DNA of 64,000 nucleotides from Lachnospiraceae bacterium. GTDB taxonomy: Bacteria; Bacillota; Clostridia; Lachnospirales; Lachnospiraceae. Every line of letters begins with the position of its first letter. Position 1 is the first letter of the stretch. Positions 15,080 to 23,440 of this stretch are shown here, one piece after another. Below the pieces are notes generated by a model that was not told the DNA's origin, searched no databases, and saw only the letters and a list, made by a program, of their open reading frames with translations. The stretch is from the NCBI GenBank assembly GCA_900770225.1, contig CAAGJU010000192.1, forward strand, positions 62,001 through 126,000, written 5' to 3'. The position numbers and the translations under genes were made by a program.

Positions 15080-17914
15080 TTACTTCTTCGTCGCATCCCT
15101 GTACAGGAATGTTACGATCTGCTCTCTTGTGCAGGACTGCTCAGGACTGAACGTCGTGTCGCTCGTACCATTGGTAATGCCGTTCTGTACGCCCCACGCT
15201 ACTGAGTTCTCATAATACGCGCCATCCTTCACATCAGCAAATTTATTGCTTCCGGTTGCAGCCGGACTCTTCTCATACCTGTAAAGGAATGTCATCGCCT
15301 CCGCTCTGGTGCAGGACTGATACGGACTGAACGTCGTGTCGCTCGTACCATTGGTAATGCCGTTTGCTACTGCCCATGCTACTGCGTCTGCAAAATAATT
15401 ATCAGCAGAAACATCGCCGAACTTAGCTACTGCATTTACCTTCGGAGATCCAGCCAGACGATACAGGAACGTAACGATCTCTGCACGTGTGCAAACCTTC
15501 TTCGGGCTGAATGTCGTTGAGGATGTACCGTCAGTGATCTTGTTCTCTACTGCCCACGCGATCGCATCACGGTAGGTGCTGTCCTTGCTGACATCAGTGA
15601 ACTTATCAGCTGCGTCAGTTGATGGGGTAGGAGTAGGAGTAACGGAGCCGCCGCCAGAAGAGGAGCCGCCGCTACCTGAGGAAGGTTTCTCTGTTACGGT
15701 GTAGGTTGTGACATTGCCATTTTTGGAAGTTTCCATCTTATAACCGGAAGCTGCCGTGATGTTTGCGGTATAATTATTGCTCGTAGCATCAACACTGAAT
15801 GTCTTAGCCTCATTTACAACAGCTGTTCCGGCGTTTGCTGTCAGTGTAATAGTCCCGTTATCAGGAACAGTATCTACAGCCGCCTGTAAGGTGGTATATC
15901 CTACATCGCCGATCTTAGCTACCGACGAATCCTTTGTGGAAACAGTGAATTCACTGAAACCGTGAGGATTGGTAAAGGTCAGAGTGCTCTTACCATCCGC
16001 TGTGCTTACAGTGCCCGTATAAATATAGTTTATGCCATTGCCTTTATCGTGATTTACATACAGGTTTGCTCTATTATCAGCAAAGTCTGAAGGCAGTGGA
16101 ATTGTGATAACTGTTGAAGTGGTGACATCGAGCTCTGTGGGGTCACCGATTACGACTGCGTTTGCCGGAGTGCCACCAGTAGCTTTATCCGCTGTTACAA
16201 TCGCAGTTTCTCCACTGGGATCAACCGTAGTCGCCACTTTTCTGTACATCGGAGTGATGTCAAGTGTAAAGGACTTTTCGGTGTCTTCTACAGAAACTGT
16301 TTCCAGTTTTACATCAAGATACGGCTGAACGACAATGTGAACATTATCTTCCGACGCAGTATCAACCACACTCTCCAATTTTTCTGCTGCGGTTTTCTTA
16401 TCTGTATCGTTGTCATTTGCAACTACTTTAGCTGCATCGGTTAGGGCTGTACCGGTAATCTCAGGTCTTGTATCTCCTCCGATAGCATTGCCCACAGATG
16501 TTTTCAATTCATTTGCAGTCTCGCCACCGGTTACTGTAACGCTCTTAGTGTCAACCTCCGGTTCAGCCACTTTCACTTCTGCAGGGGCACTTCCCTCGTC
16601 AACTACCCTCTGATCATAGCCTTGTTTGTCGCTGGCCACAACGGTTTTCCTCTCAGCAACATCACTGTCAGTAAGCTGGCTGCCATTGAAGTAACCGCTA
16701 TTGATGATAAATTTACTCTTACCATCAGGATTTCCAGTTACGCTGAGCGCTATCGGGCCATCATAATAACCGTCCTCTATGGTCACCTCAGCAGAAGAAC
16801 CCTCGACAGCATTCTTCTCATAGATACGAACAGAGTAATTCTTGGCAGAGATGTTGCAGTTGTGCACGGTAACAGCTGTGCTGCCGTGGCCATAATTGCG
16901 AGCAACACTGATACCGCCTTTCATACTCTTTATTGTGGTGTTCTCCACGAGAAGTTCATCACAGCCAGCACTGACCTCAATGCCGTTTGCGCTCCAATCA
17001 TCGTAGGTGGAATCAGACCCTGTAATCGTACTGTTAAGCACATAATTTTTTATATGCATGCTACTATTGCTATCGTACCCCGCAACGATGCCCTTGGTCA
17101 GATGCTGACCTTGACTGTTGGCACAGTTGATTGTAGAATTTTTAATTCCAAATCTTCCGGTACGTGCATCTAAGGCAGCACGATTGAATTTTTCCACGGT
17201 TACACCGTCTGCATAGATTGCGGCATTTACAGTCCCATCCGTATTAACAACTGCATTCGTGGGAATCTTGAATACTGCAGCACCCACTTTCGTACCTGCA
17301 TTATTCCCGAATCCTGTGAAAGTACCGTCCTTGATTTCGAAAACACCATTATCAACTTCAAAATTCACATCCGGATCATCGGAATTACCGGTAACTGTAT
17401 AGTTACCTGCATTCAGGAAAATAGATTTATTGATTTTTATTTTTTGCTTCAGAGTTACATCCCCGCACAACGTAATAGTTGGACCATCGGTAGAAATCTT
17501 ATTATTATGTTTCTTGCTGTCGTACGCCTCACCGTTTGCGAGAACGAATGCATTCTCCAGCGTTGTGGCATAGTACATACTCCCATGCTCACCATGACCT
17601 GTGTAAACCTCGGCGACCCAATTTACACCATCACTTTCCTTTAGGCTATATGCGATGATATTACCATTCGCATCATAGGCATTGCCATCGATATCCTTTG
17701 TTTCGGCATTCTCGCCAGTGTTATCTCCACCGGTGCTGGTGGTGTCACCGCTGGTTCTGGGGGTGCCAGTGTCGCTGCTGGTACTCTCTGTGCCCAAAAG
17801 CGCTTCTGACGAACTTGACGTTGAAGTAGTAAGCACAGTTTCTGCATATACAGTAGGTGCCATCGTCAACGTCATGGTTGCAGCAAGCAATACTGTCAAC
17901 AATCGTTTTTTCAT
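15080..17914 (-). CDS. SLH-domain surface protein 3 with beta-helix-like body
   Basis: A 944-aa exported protein. Signal peptide MKKRLLTVLLAATMTLTMAP...YAE; a Ser/Thr/Gly-rich linker; a region (~130-400) of short beta-strand repeats with 'NYTVTGNSDD', 'DGTFTGFGNN' and 'NTTIKSMKGGISV', typical of right-handed parallel beta-helix adhesins; a Val/Thr-rich middle; a 'GSGGSSSGGGS' linker; then three SLH repeats at about 769-825, 830-885 and 890-942. It is probably wall-anchored. The beta-helix may bind or cut polysaccharide; no catalytic residues can be named. Transcription starts within a 5-bp repeat tract, and the leader carries an intrinsic terminator. Confidence 0.82.
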   Translation of the reverse strand: MKKRLLTVLLAATMTLTMAPTVYAETVLTTSTSSSSEALLGTESTSSDTGTPRTSGDTTSTGGDNTGENAETKDIDGNAYDANGNIIAYSLKESDGVNWVAEVYTGHGEHGSMYYATTLENAFVLANGEAYDSKKHNNKISTDGPTITLCGDVTLKQKIKINKSIFLNAGNYTVTGNSDDPDVNFEVDNGVFEIKDGTFTGFGNNAGTKVGAAVFKIPTNAVVNTDGTVNAAIYADGVTVEKFNRAALDARTGRFGIKNSTINCANSQGQHLTKGIVAGYDSNSSMHIKNYVLNSTITGSDSTYDDWSANGIEVSAGCDELLVENTTIKSMKGGISVARNYGHGSTAVTVHNCNISAKNYSVRIYEKNAVEGSSAEVTIEDGYYDGPIALSVTGNPDGKSKFIINSGYFNGSQLTDSDVAERKTVVASDKQGYDQRVVDEGSAPAEVKVAEPEVDTKSVTVTGGETANELKTSVGNAIGGDTRPEITGTALTDAAKVVANDNDTDKKTAAEKLESVVDTASEDNVHIVVQPYLDVKLETVSVEDTEKSFTLDITPMYRKVATTVDPSGETAIVTADKATGGTPANAVVIGDPTELDVTTSTVITIPLPSDFADNRANLYVNHDKGNGINYIYTGTVSTADGKSTLTFTNPHGFSEFTVSTKDSSVAKIGDVGYTTLQAAVDTVPDNGTITLTANAGTAVVNEAKTFSVDATSNNYTANITAASGYKMETSKNGNVTTYTVTEKPSSGSGGSSSGGGSVTPTPTPSTDAADKFTDVSKDSTYRDAIAWAVENKITDGTSSTTFSPKKVCTRAEIVTFLYRLAGSPKVNAVAKFGDVSADNYFADAVAWAVANGITNGTSDTTFSPYQSCTRAEAMTFLYRYEKSPAATGSNKFADVKDGAYYENSVAWGVQNGITNGTSDTTFSPEQSCTREQIVTFLYRDATKK

Positions 17915-17956
17915 GTAATCCCCTTCCTTTCCCTTGGTTCGTTTTTACATGTGAAT

Positions 17957-18002
17957 ATAAAAAAGACTCCCTCAAGGCATAGTTACGTTACCTGAAAGAG
18001 TC
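17957..18002 (-). terminator. Intrinsic terminator inside the leader of SLH gene 3 (possible attenuator)
   Basis: On the minus strand GACTCTTTCAGG (18002-17991) pairs with CCTTGAGGGAGTC (17977-17965) and is followed by TTTTTTAT. It lies between the promoter at 18105-18132 and the start codon at 17914, so full expression needs read-through. Confidence 0.65.
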
Positions 18003-18054
18003 TTTCTTTTATAAGGTGATATTTTAAGACACGGAAAAAGAGCAGGGAATCAGT

Positions 18055-18103
18055 GCTCTGCTCTGCTCTGCTCTGCTCTGCTCTGCTCTGCTCTGCTCTG
18101 CTC
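18055..18103 (-). repeat. Pentanucleotide tandem repeat (GCTCT) x 9.8
   Basis: 49 bases of uninterrupted GCTCT units (AGAGC on the transcribed strand). The tract begins one base past the -10 element, so transcription starts inside or at the edge of it. Perfect short repeats of this length change copy number by slippage. Being outside the coding region, changes would alter the leader, not the reading frame. Confidence 0.9.
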
Positions 18104-18104
18104 A

Positions 18105-18132
18105 AGTATAATCTGGCACCCATGTCTGTCAA
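18105..18132 (-). promoter_or_regulatory. Promoter of SLH gene 3
   Basis: Minus-strand TTGACA (18132-18127), 16 bases, then TATACT (18110-18105). The context TGCCAGATTATACTTG resembles the TGCTACATTATACTAA blocks before two other surface genes. Confidence 0.8.
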
Positions 18133-18372
18133 GCCCTCTTTGCTGGTTTTCCGCAGATTTCAAAAGGAAAATCATGTTTATAGAACAAAAATCATCTCAT
18201 GCCGGAACCCCAGCTGAGGTACGAAATTTAACATATTTTAGTATATCATCACCTTTCAAAAGTTCAATATAGCTAGAATGAATTTCATACAGAATTAATA
18301 AATTTACCGATTCTATTTTGTCTATATTTCACGAAGGCCTGCAGGCGAAGATGCCCACAGGCCGCACTACTC
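18133..18372. other. AT-rich spacer without a gene
   Basis: No ORF with a ribosome-binding site is seen. The right part (18334-18363, GGCCTGCAGGC...GATGCCCACAGGCC) resembles the terminator at 15026-15062 and probably ended the lost LysM gene that follows. Confidence 0.4.
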
Positions 18373-18500
18373 ATTTCACCTTCATCCCACACGGATCACA
18401 TTGATGTTCTTGATCAGACCCGCGTTCAGCTTCTGGATCGCTCCCACAGTCGTGCCGTACCTATTGGCAGACAGGCTGTCTCCCGCCTTCGCGTTTTAAT
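18373..18500 (-). pseudogene. Broken endolysin LysM domain
   Basis: The minus strand reads AKAGDSLSA-NRYGTTVGAIQKLNAGL and then IKNINVIRVG-stop, clearly homologous to the LysM end of the endolysin at 18926-19687. Two residues-worth of bases are missing after LSA, a premature stop replaces the final WRIRVK, and everything upstream is gone. Confidence 0.75.
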
Positions 18501-18554
18501 ATATGGCGGGCTTCCTCCAAGAAACAGTGCTAAAAATAATCCCGAGGATAAACG

Positions 18555-18583
18555 TTGTCCGTTGCAATTGTTTTTGTTATACT
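18555..18583 (+). promoter_or_regulatory. Promoter of the holin-like toxin transcript
   Basis: TTGTCC (18555-18560), 17 bases, TATACT (18578-18583). The predicted start near 18590 gives a leader of about 110 bases before the toxin. Confidence 0.65.
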
Positions 18584-18642
18584 TGGGAAGGTTCTGTGAA
18601 AGCAGAGCTGGGGTGCTGCCACAACAACGGTAGGCGGTTAGT

Positions 18643-18692
18643 CCTCCTTGCAGGAGGGCTTGTGTGACCCTCCTGACTTTATGAAAGGAGGG
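18643..18692 (+). promoter_or_regulatory. Toxin mRNA hairpins that mask the Shine-Dalgarno
   Basis: CCTCC/GGAGG (18643-18657) forms a small hairpin. CCCTCC at 18668-18673 is perfectly complementary to the toxin's own GGAGGG at 18687-18692. Competing pairings of this type keep primary transcripts of type I toxins untranslated. Confidence 0.55.
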
Positions 18693-18698
18693 ATGCCC

Positions 18699-18794
18699 AT
18701 GAGTGTATCAGATTTGATGACTTTCATCGAATATACTTTTACATGCATAGGAATAGGGATTGCCATTGCGCAATTCTTTAAACACAAAAAATAG
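18699..18794 (+). CDS. Putative holin-like type I toxin peptide
   Basis: A 31-aa peptide starting MSVSDLMTFIEYTF and ending AQFFKHKK. It has one membrane-spanning helix between an N-terminal amphipathic stretch and a lysine-rich tail. This is the hallmark of the 'putative holin-like toxin' family (TxpA/BsrG-like), whose overexpression damages the membrane and which is normally held down by an antisense RNA. GGAGGG lies six bases before ATG 18699; the in-frame ATG at 18693 is too close to it. A terminator follows at once. The antisense RNA is expected but I could not place its promoter. Confidence 0.75.
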   Translation: MSVSDLMTFIEYTFTCIGIGIAIAQFFKHKK

Positions 18795-18829
18795 CCGCCC
18801 AACCCTCACAAAGTTAGCGGTTATTTTTT
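18790..18829 (+). terminator. Terminator of the toxin gene
   Basis: AATAGCCGC (18790-18798) pairs with GCGGTTATT (18817-18825), followed by TTTTG. Confidence 0.75.
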
Positions 18830-18925
18830 GCTAAAGTTTTGAGGACCAACCGTCTATCGGCAACACCTCTTTTGTATCTTTATCTTAGCGTTTCAACAGC
18901 TGGTTGTCAACTGATACTAACGTTC

Positions 18926-19687
18926 TCATTTCACCCTTATCCTCCATCCAACCCTTATGACATTCACGTTCTTGATCAGACCTGTGTTCAGTTTCTGGAT
19001 CGCTGCCACAGTCGTGCCGTACCTCCTTGCAATGGCGGATAAGCTGTCTCCTGCCTTCACGGTATAATAGACTGCCTGTGGCTGGCTCCCTGCACGCAGC
19101 AGCTCATTCACCTTCTTCTGCACGACGTTGTAATCGAGGCCAAGAGCCTGAATCGCCTGCTTCCTTGCATCCCCGTTGCCGTACCTGCCCGCGATCACAT
19201 TCCTCGCTGCCTGCTCAACCGTAATTTCTCCTGTACTCTCAACGTATCTCAGCACACAGTTCCAAGGGTAATTCCGGTATCCCCGGATCAGAAACTCCCT
19301 TCCTGTCTGGTCGCCCGGTGCGCCTCCAACAGTCGTACCTTTCTCGTTTATGCTTGCCTCAACTTCCAGACCGTTGCCGCAGTACATTGCGGTATGGTGG
19401 GATGTGTTGAGAAGCACATCGCCGCGTTTCAGGCCTGCCCCAGTAGATAAATTGATGGATGATGTGATGTCCTTAAAACCACATTTCAGGAAGACATTCT
19501 TCATATTCCCGGTGTACGTTGCTCCCTTGATCTTCACCGGCACACCGGCAGACTGCCACGCTGTAATAACGGCTGATGAACAATCATAATCTCCCTTCTC
19601 TCCCCAGCGGTACCGCTGATCATACCCGTGTCTATTATTCCTTGCTGTGTTCTCCATCCAGCTGATGGCTGATTCGATCTTACTCAT
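18926..19687 (-). CDS. Phage endolysin: NlpC/P60-like amidase + CW_7 + LysM
   Basis: A 253-aa peptidoglycan hydrolase, last gene of the phage late operon. The N-terminal ~150 residues match the phage amidase/peptidase (Amidase_5, NlpC/P60-like) fold: catalytic Cys in 'DYDCSSAV', His in 'TSHHTAMYC'. A CW_7 wall-binding motif follows at about 160-200 ('VIAGRYGNGDARKQAIQALG...VQKKVNELL'), then a LysM domain at 207-252 ('YTVKAGDSLSAIARRYGTTV'). It breaks the wall at lysis once the holin opens the membrane. Two broken copies of its LysM end lie to its left. Confidence 0.88.
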   Translation of the reverse strand: MSKIESAISWMENTARNNRHGYDQRYRWGEKGDYDCSSAVITAWQSAGVPVKIKGATYTGNMKNVFLKCGFKDITSSINLSTGAGLKRGDVLLNTSHHTAMYCGNGLEVEASINEKGTTVGGAPGDQTGREFLIRGYRNYPWNCVLRYVESTGEITVEQAARNVIAGRYGNGDARKQAIQALGLDYNVVQKKVNELLRAGSQPQAVYYTVKAGDSLSAIARRYGTTVAAIQKLNTGLIKNVNVIRVGWRIRVK

Positions 19688-19811
19688 AATCTTCTTCCTC
19701 CTTCATATTCTCCACTGTCTTATCTGTTTCTACTCTGTGCTCTTCCTCACACGTTCCTGCTACTAATAAAAATGCCCTCCCGGCTGTTACACCGGAAGAG
19801 CACTGCCCCTC

Positions 19812-20072
19812 TCACTTTCTCATTTGCTTGTAGATCTGGTTCACACCGGTTGCTGCAAGGCCGCTGACGATGCCTACAGCCAGAGCGTTGATCACATCGC
19901 TCGCCGGGAAGTCAGGCATCAGAAACAGCCCAGCAACACCGAGCACAGCTCCGACGCATCCGCAGATCACCGGGATCAACTCATCTTTCACGGAGCCTGC
20001 TGCCTTACAGCCAGTACCGACCAGATAAGCAATCACCGTGATTGCCGCCACACTGGCGATTCCAAAGTCCAT
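19812..20072 (-). CDS. Phage holin
   Basis: An 86-aa membrane protein. I start it at ATG 20072, preceded by AAGGAGG, rather than 20120. Two or three hydrophobic helices (GIASVAAITVIAYLVG; LIPVICGCVGAVLGVAGLFL; ALAVGIVSGLAATGV) and a basic C-terminus fit the small Firmicutes phage holins. It lies directly before the endolysin in the lysis cassette. Exact family not certain. Confidence 0.78.
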   Translation of the reverse strand: MDFGIASVAAITVIAYLVGTGCKAAGSVKDELIPVICGCVGAVLGVAGLFLMPDFPASDVINALAVGIVSGLAATGVNQIYKQMRK

Positions 20073-20074
20073 CT

Positions 20075-20407
20075 TCACTTCACCTCCTTCCTGTCTGCCG
20101 TAAGCGGCAGGTCCAGACACTTCCTGTACAGGGATTCCCCGGTTCCGTTGCCGCCGAGAGCCTTGTATGGCTTGTACAGGTACTCAAGGTTGCTCCGGTC
20201 TTCCGGAGAGCACCATCCCCGAGCAATAAAAAAGCTGCAGGACTGGTAGATACGGTCGTGCAGCAATGCCATCATTCCCTCTTTCATTTCATCGTTCTCC
20301 TGTTTTCGCCGGAGCAGCGCCCGCCACAACCATGTGATGATGGCGATGATCAGGGCAAACAGCTCCTGAATCCAGTATTTCAAAATAAAGTCAATCAACG
20401 GTTTCAC
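20075..20407 (-). CDS. Phage membrane-anchored small protein next to holin
   Basis: A 110-aa protein with one N-terminal membrane helix (IQELFALIIAIITWLWRALL) and a charged cytoplasmic-type remainder. Genes of this kind regularly sit between tail-fibre and holin genes in Firmicutes siphophages. Its function is not established; it could be a second holin-like or antiholin component. It ends two bases before the holin start. Confidence 0.55.
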   Translation of the reverse strand: MKPLIDFILKYWIQELFALIIAIITWLWRALLRRKQENDEMKEGMMALLHDRIYQSCSFFIARGWCSPEDRSNLEYLYKPYKALGGNGTGESLYRKCLDLPLTADRKEVK

Positions 20408-20458
20408 CTCCCATCCTGATTACGTTTTATTGTTCTTTACGAGTTGCTTTGCAAACCA

Positions 20459-22501
20459 TTATTCGCATTCGCTTTCCGCAACATAGAAGTATCCCCGGTC
20501 ATCCCCGCTGTTCTGGGATCCATCCTTCGTATACATGATCTGGATGGTGTGCGGATTATTATCAGAGATCGTGTATTCCGCCTTGTAATATGTGCTTGAC
20601 GACTGTTTCCCGCTTGTGCTCTGCACCGTATTTCCACCTCTCGTTGCCGCCGCATCCAGAACAGACGCGATCGTATAGTCATAAGAACTTTCCGCATTGG
20701 ACCGGATATAGACCACAAATTTCCGGTAACCGGTCAGCGTAATCGTCGCGGTCGATGTGCCATTGTTGACGTGATAAGATCCGGCATCAGATTGATAGAC
20801 GGTATTGTTATTAACTTTGGAACCCGTGTCTGCCCACTGCCCGTTACCCAGATCCAGCGAATATATTTTGCTAATAAAGGTTATCGTTGTTGTTGCACTT
20901 CCAAATGTCCCGGAGGCAGCTGTTACCTGCAGTGTGGAGTTTGCAGCAGGCGAATCCAAAGTCAGAACGCCAGTTGACGCATCAAGACTGACACCTGTAA
21001 GGGTTCCCGCCGACCAGGTGAGTTCTGTTGCAGATCCGGTTGTCACACATCCATCCTGATCTGTCATGTGTAGAACGCTCTTGCAGTCGAAGCTGGTCTC
21101 TGAATTGAGTACTTGTACCGATTCCGGAAAAGAGATACCTGTCGCTGGATAGACTGTGCCATAATGGATGGTGGCGTTAGTAGCACCCCATGGCGCATTG
21201 TCCACCTCCCCTTCGGCCCACGGCACATAGATGTCCTTAAGATTCGTACAGCCTTTAAAGGAAGTAGCATTGATCCCGTTTACAGGTTTGGAATGGATCC
21301 GAAGCACAGTAAGTCCTGTACAGTTTTCCAGCGTGTGGTCATAAATGCCGTTAATGGTATCCGGCAGATATGTGAAGGTCACACTGGAACAGTTATAAAA
21401 AGCATAACCGGCAAGCGTATTCAACTTTCTCGGAAGTTCCGTCATCCTCAGATTCGAACAGTTATAAAAGGTATAGGTGTAGATATCATAAAGAGATGAT
21501 GGAATTACAACTTCTTCCAGAGCGTAACAATTATAGAATGTGTAACTGGTCAGCCTTGCTGACCCTGAAGCAAGCTCGGCTCTTTTCAGACTTGTGCAGC
21601 CCGCAAAGGAACGGACCCCCATTGTTCCAAGAACCGGAATATGTACAGATTCCAGATTTTTGCAGTCAGCAAACGCAAACTGGCCAATGCTCTTTACGGA
21701 ATCCGGAATGGTAAAGCCTGTACTTCCTGTATTCCAGAATGCATAATTACCAATGGATACCACACCGTCCGGGACTGTTGAGAGCGCGAGAGAACTGCAT
21801 CCGGAAAAAGCGTAATTATTGATGCTTATAAGATTTTCCGGAAGAGCGGTGAGCGCAAGAACTATGCAGTTCTGAAAGGCACCTTCTCCAAGGGAAGTAA
21901 GACCTGATGGAAGCCGCGTAAGGGATAGGCTCGTGCACCCGCAGAAGGCACTGTTTCCAATTGTCGTCAGCGTTTCCGGGAGTGAAGCTGTATTATATTT
22001 TTCGCATCCATAAAAGGCAGATTCATTAATAGTTTTCAATCCGGCCGGCAAAGCAAAATCAGTCAGGCTGGAATCATCTTTAAAAAGATTCGCCGGCAGT
22101 GAAGTCACATTATCTGAGACTGTTACTTTTTTCAGCTTGCTATTGGAGGCAAAAGCAGAGCTTCCCAGCGTCTTCACAACAGGAAGATCAATTTCCTGCA
22201 GTACGGGATCAGCGCTGCCTCCGCCAACGATTGCGTTGTTCTGAACGGTCGTCACATTTTCTCCCTTAATCTTTACAGCGCCGATATTCTGAAGACTATA
22301 GGAAGTGATCATGTCTGCCGTTCCAAGATCCAGTTCCGCAAGTGATCTTGTCGCAAGCCCCGCGCCAACTGTTCCGATATCGGAAGTAGAAAGCGTGCGG
22401 ATAACCGCAGGCATATCTTCCGGTTTATATTTATCGCTGCCTCCTGTTTTACTCCGGATCGCATCCGCGATGGCGGTGAAGATTTCAACAAGTGATGCCA
22501 T
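20459..22501 (-). CDS. Leucine-rich-repeat (BspA-like) phage tail-tip protein
   Basis: A 680-aa protein. Residues 1-40 carry 'IADAIRSKTGGSDKYKPEDM', a module seen at the N-terminus of many Firmicutes phage tail proteins. About residues 90-430 are BspA/LRR_5 repeats (IGNSAFCGCTSLSLTRLPSG type, ~23 residues each, a dozen or more). An Ig-like domain (~450-540) and a C-terminal beta-rich domain with Cys follow. It starts on the TGATG overlap with the previous tail gene, so it is a late structural protein, probably the receptor-binding tip. BspA-type repeats in bacteria bind host matrix or other cells, so an exchange with a host adhesin is possible. Confidence 0.75.
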   Translation of the reverse strand: MASLVEIFTAIADAIRSKTGGSDKYKPEDMPAVIRTLSTSDIGTVGAGLATRSLAELDLGTADMITSYSLQNIGAVKIKGENVTTVQNNAIVGGGSADPVLQEIDLPVVKTLGSSAFASNSKLKKVTVSDNVTSLPANLFKDDSSLTDFALPAGLKTINESAFYGCEKYNTASLPETLTTIGNSAFCGCTSLSLTRLPSGLTSLGEGAFQNCIVLALTALPENLISINNYAFSGCSSLALSTVPDGVVSIGNYAFWNTGSTGFTIPDSVKSIGQFAFADCKNLESVHIPVLGTMGVRSFAGCTSLKRAELASGSARLTSYTFYNCYALEEVVIPSSLYDIYTYTFYNCSNLRMTELPRKLNTLAGYAFYNCSSVTFTYLPDTINGIYDHTLENCTGLTVLRIHSKPVNGINATSFKGCTNLKDIYVPWAEGEVDNAPWGATNATIHYGTVYPATGISFPESVQVLNSETSFDCKSVLHMTDQDGCVTTGSATELTWSAGTLTGVSLDASTGVLTLDSPAANSTLQVTAASGTFGSATTTITFISKIYSLDLGNGQWADTGSKVNNNTVYQSDAGSYHVNNGTSTATITLTGYRKFVVYIRSNAESSYDYTIASVLDAAATRGGNTVQSTSGKQSSSTYYKAEYTISDNNPHTIQIMYTKDGSQNSGDDRGYFYVAESECE

Positions 22502-22842
22502 CAGTACTCCTTTCCCAGAGCGGTTTCCGTATCATTTGGTAAATCAACTTCCTGTATTGTTCCTTCGGAATCGGTCAGTGTGAGCTTGTGGTCATTGAGG
22601 GCAAGCGTGTACGTCCGTCCTACAGGGACCTCTACGCTCTGACTGACATTGTCCCCATTCGAAAGCGTGATCGTTTTTCCGGAGATCGTCAGCGTATAGG
22701 TCATCGTTTTTGCGGTTTTCGTCGCTTCCTCGCTCATGTTCAGATTGCGGAGGGCGTGCACGATCGCATCCCTTACCTCTTCGCCCCGCGAGGCTGTCTC
22801 GATAGTATTCAGTTCTTTTTCCATATCTTCCATAAAGGCCAC
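22501..22842 (-). CDS. Small phage tail/baseplate protein
   Basis: A 113-aa protein with the N-terminal 'SRGEEVRDAIVHALRNLN' helix common to small tail-associated proteins of Firmicutes siphophages, followed by a short beta-rich part. Its stop overlaps the next start (TGATG), coupling it to the LRR tail-tip protein. It possibly links the tail tip to the fibre; exact role unknown. Confidence 0.6.
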   Translation of the reverse strand: MAFMEDMEKELNTIETASRGEEVRDAIVHALRNLNMSEEATKTAKTMTYTLTISGKTITLSNGDNVSQSVEVPVGRTYTLALNDHKLTLTDSEGTIQEVDLPNDTETALGKEY

Positions 22843-22859
22843 CTCCTGCTTTCTTCTCC

Positions 22860-23423
22860 TTATAGGGAAAGGTAGGCGTTAAATTCCGACTCGGTATAAA
22901 CCAGCCTTACGTTCTCCTGGTCAAATTCGATGGAATAATTCGAAAGCCGTTCTCCATCCTTCGTTTCCAGATTGGCATCTATCTTGTCAGACATGTAATA
23001 ACCATTGGAATTCCATGTCAGGTCATACACACTAATGTCAGGGGAACTCTCTCCGTCGTAAACAACCCGTCCCCGATAAGCCAGAAAAGGGACATAACGG
23101 GCACTTGTTACATTCTCGGCCTTTACTCCCAGTTTCCGGTAAGTCAGATATCCGTTATCATTGAGGTAAAGAAGGAAACAGCACTTTTTTATAACAGCGT
23201 CTTCATTTACTTTCAGCATCGCTCCATACTGATCAACCGGAGCGTCCCCATAAAATGAGATCACAGCCGGAAACATGATCCACTGCGCATACCGCGCCTC
23301 ATACTGGAGGATATCGGGATACACTTTTTCCTCCCCGACCATCACCTTCCCGATCCGCTTATTTCCCACGCAGACCGGCTGGGAGAGATCCTGAAACAAA
23401 ACATCCTGATATCGAATACTCAC
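22860..23423 (-). CDS. Phage tail-associated protein, unknown function
   Basis: A 187-aa protein without a motif I can name. It is beta-rich, with no signal peptide, between the Tal-like protein and the small baseplate protein in the late operon. Position suggests a baseplate or fibre-attachment part. Confidence 0.5.
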   Translation of the reverse strand: MSIRYQDVLFQDLSQPVCVGNKRIGKVMVGEEKVYPDILQYEARYAQWIMFPAVISFYGDAPVDQYGAMLKVNEDAVIKKCCFLLYLNDNGYLTYRKLGVKAENVTSARYVPFLAYRGRVVYDGESSPDISVYDLTWNSNGYYMSDKIDANLETKDGERLSNYSIEFDQENVRLVYTESEFNAYLSL

Positions 23424-23440
23424 CTTTTCCCGCCTTTCCT

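Noticed and set aside
18055..18103. Pentanucleotide repeat as a frame switch inside a gene
   Set aside because: It lies upstream of the start codon, behind a promoter and before a terminator; no reading frame with a start spans it into the SLH gene.
20459..22501. LRR tail protein as the target of a diversity-generating retroelement
   Set aside because: No reverse transcriptase or template repeat is found in the window; the repeats are ordinary LRR units.
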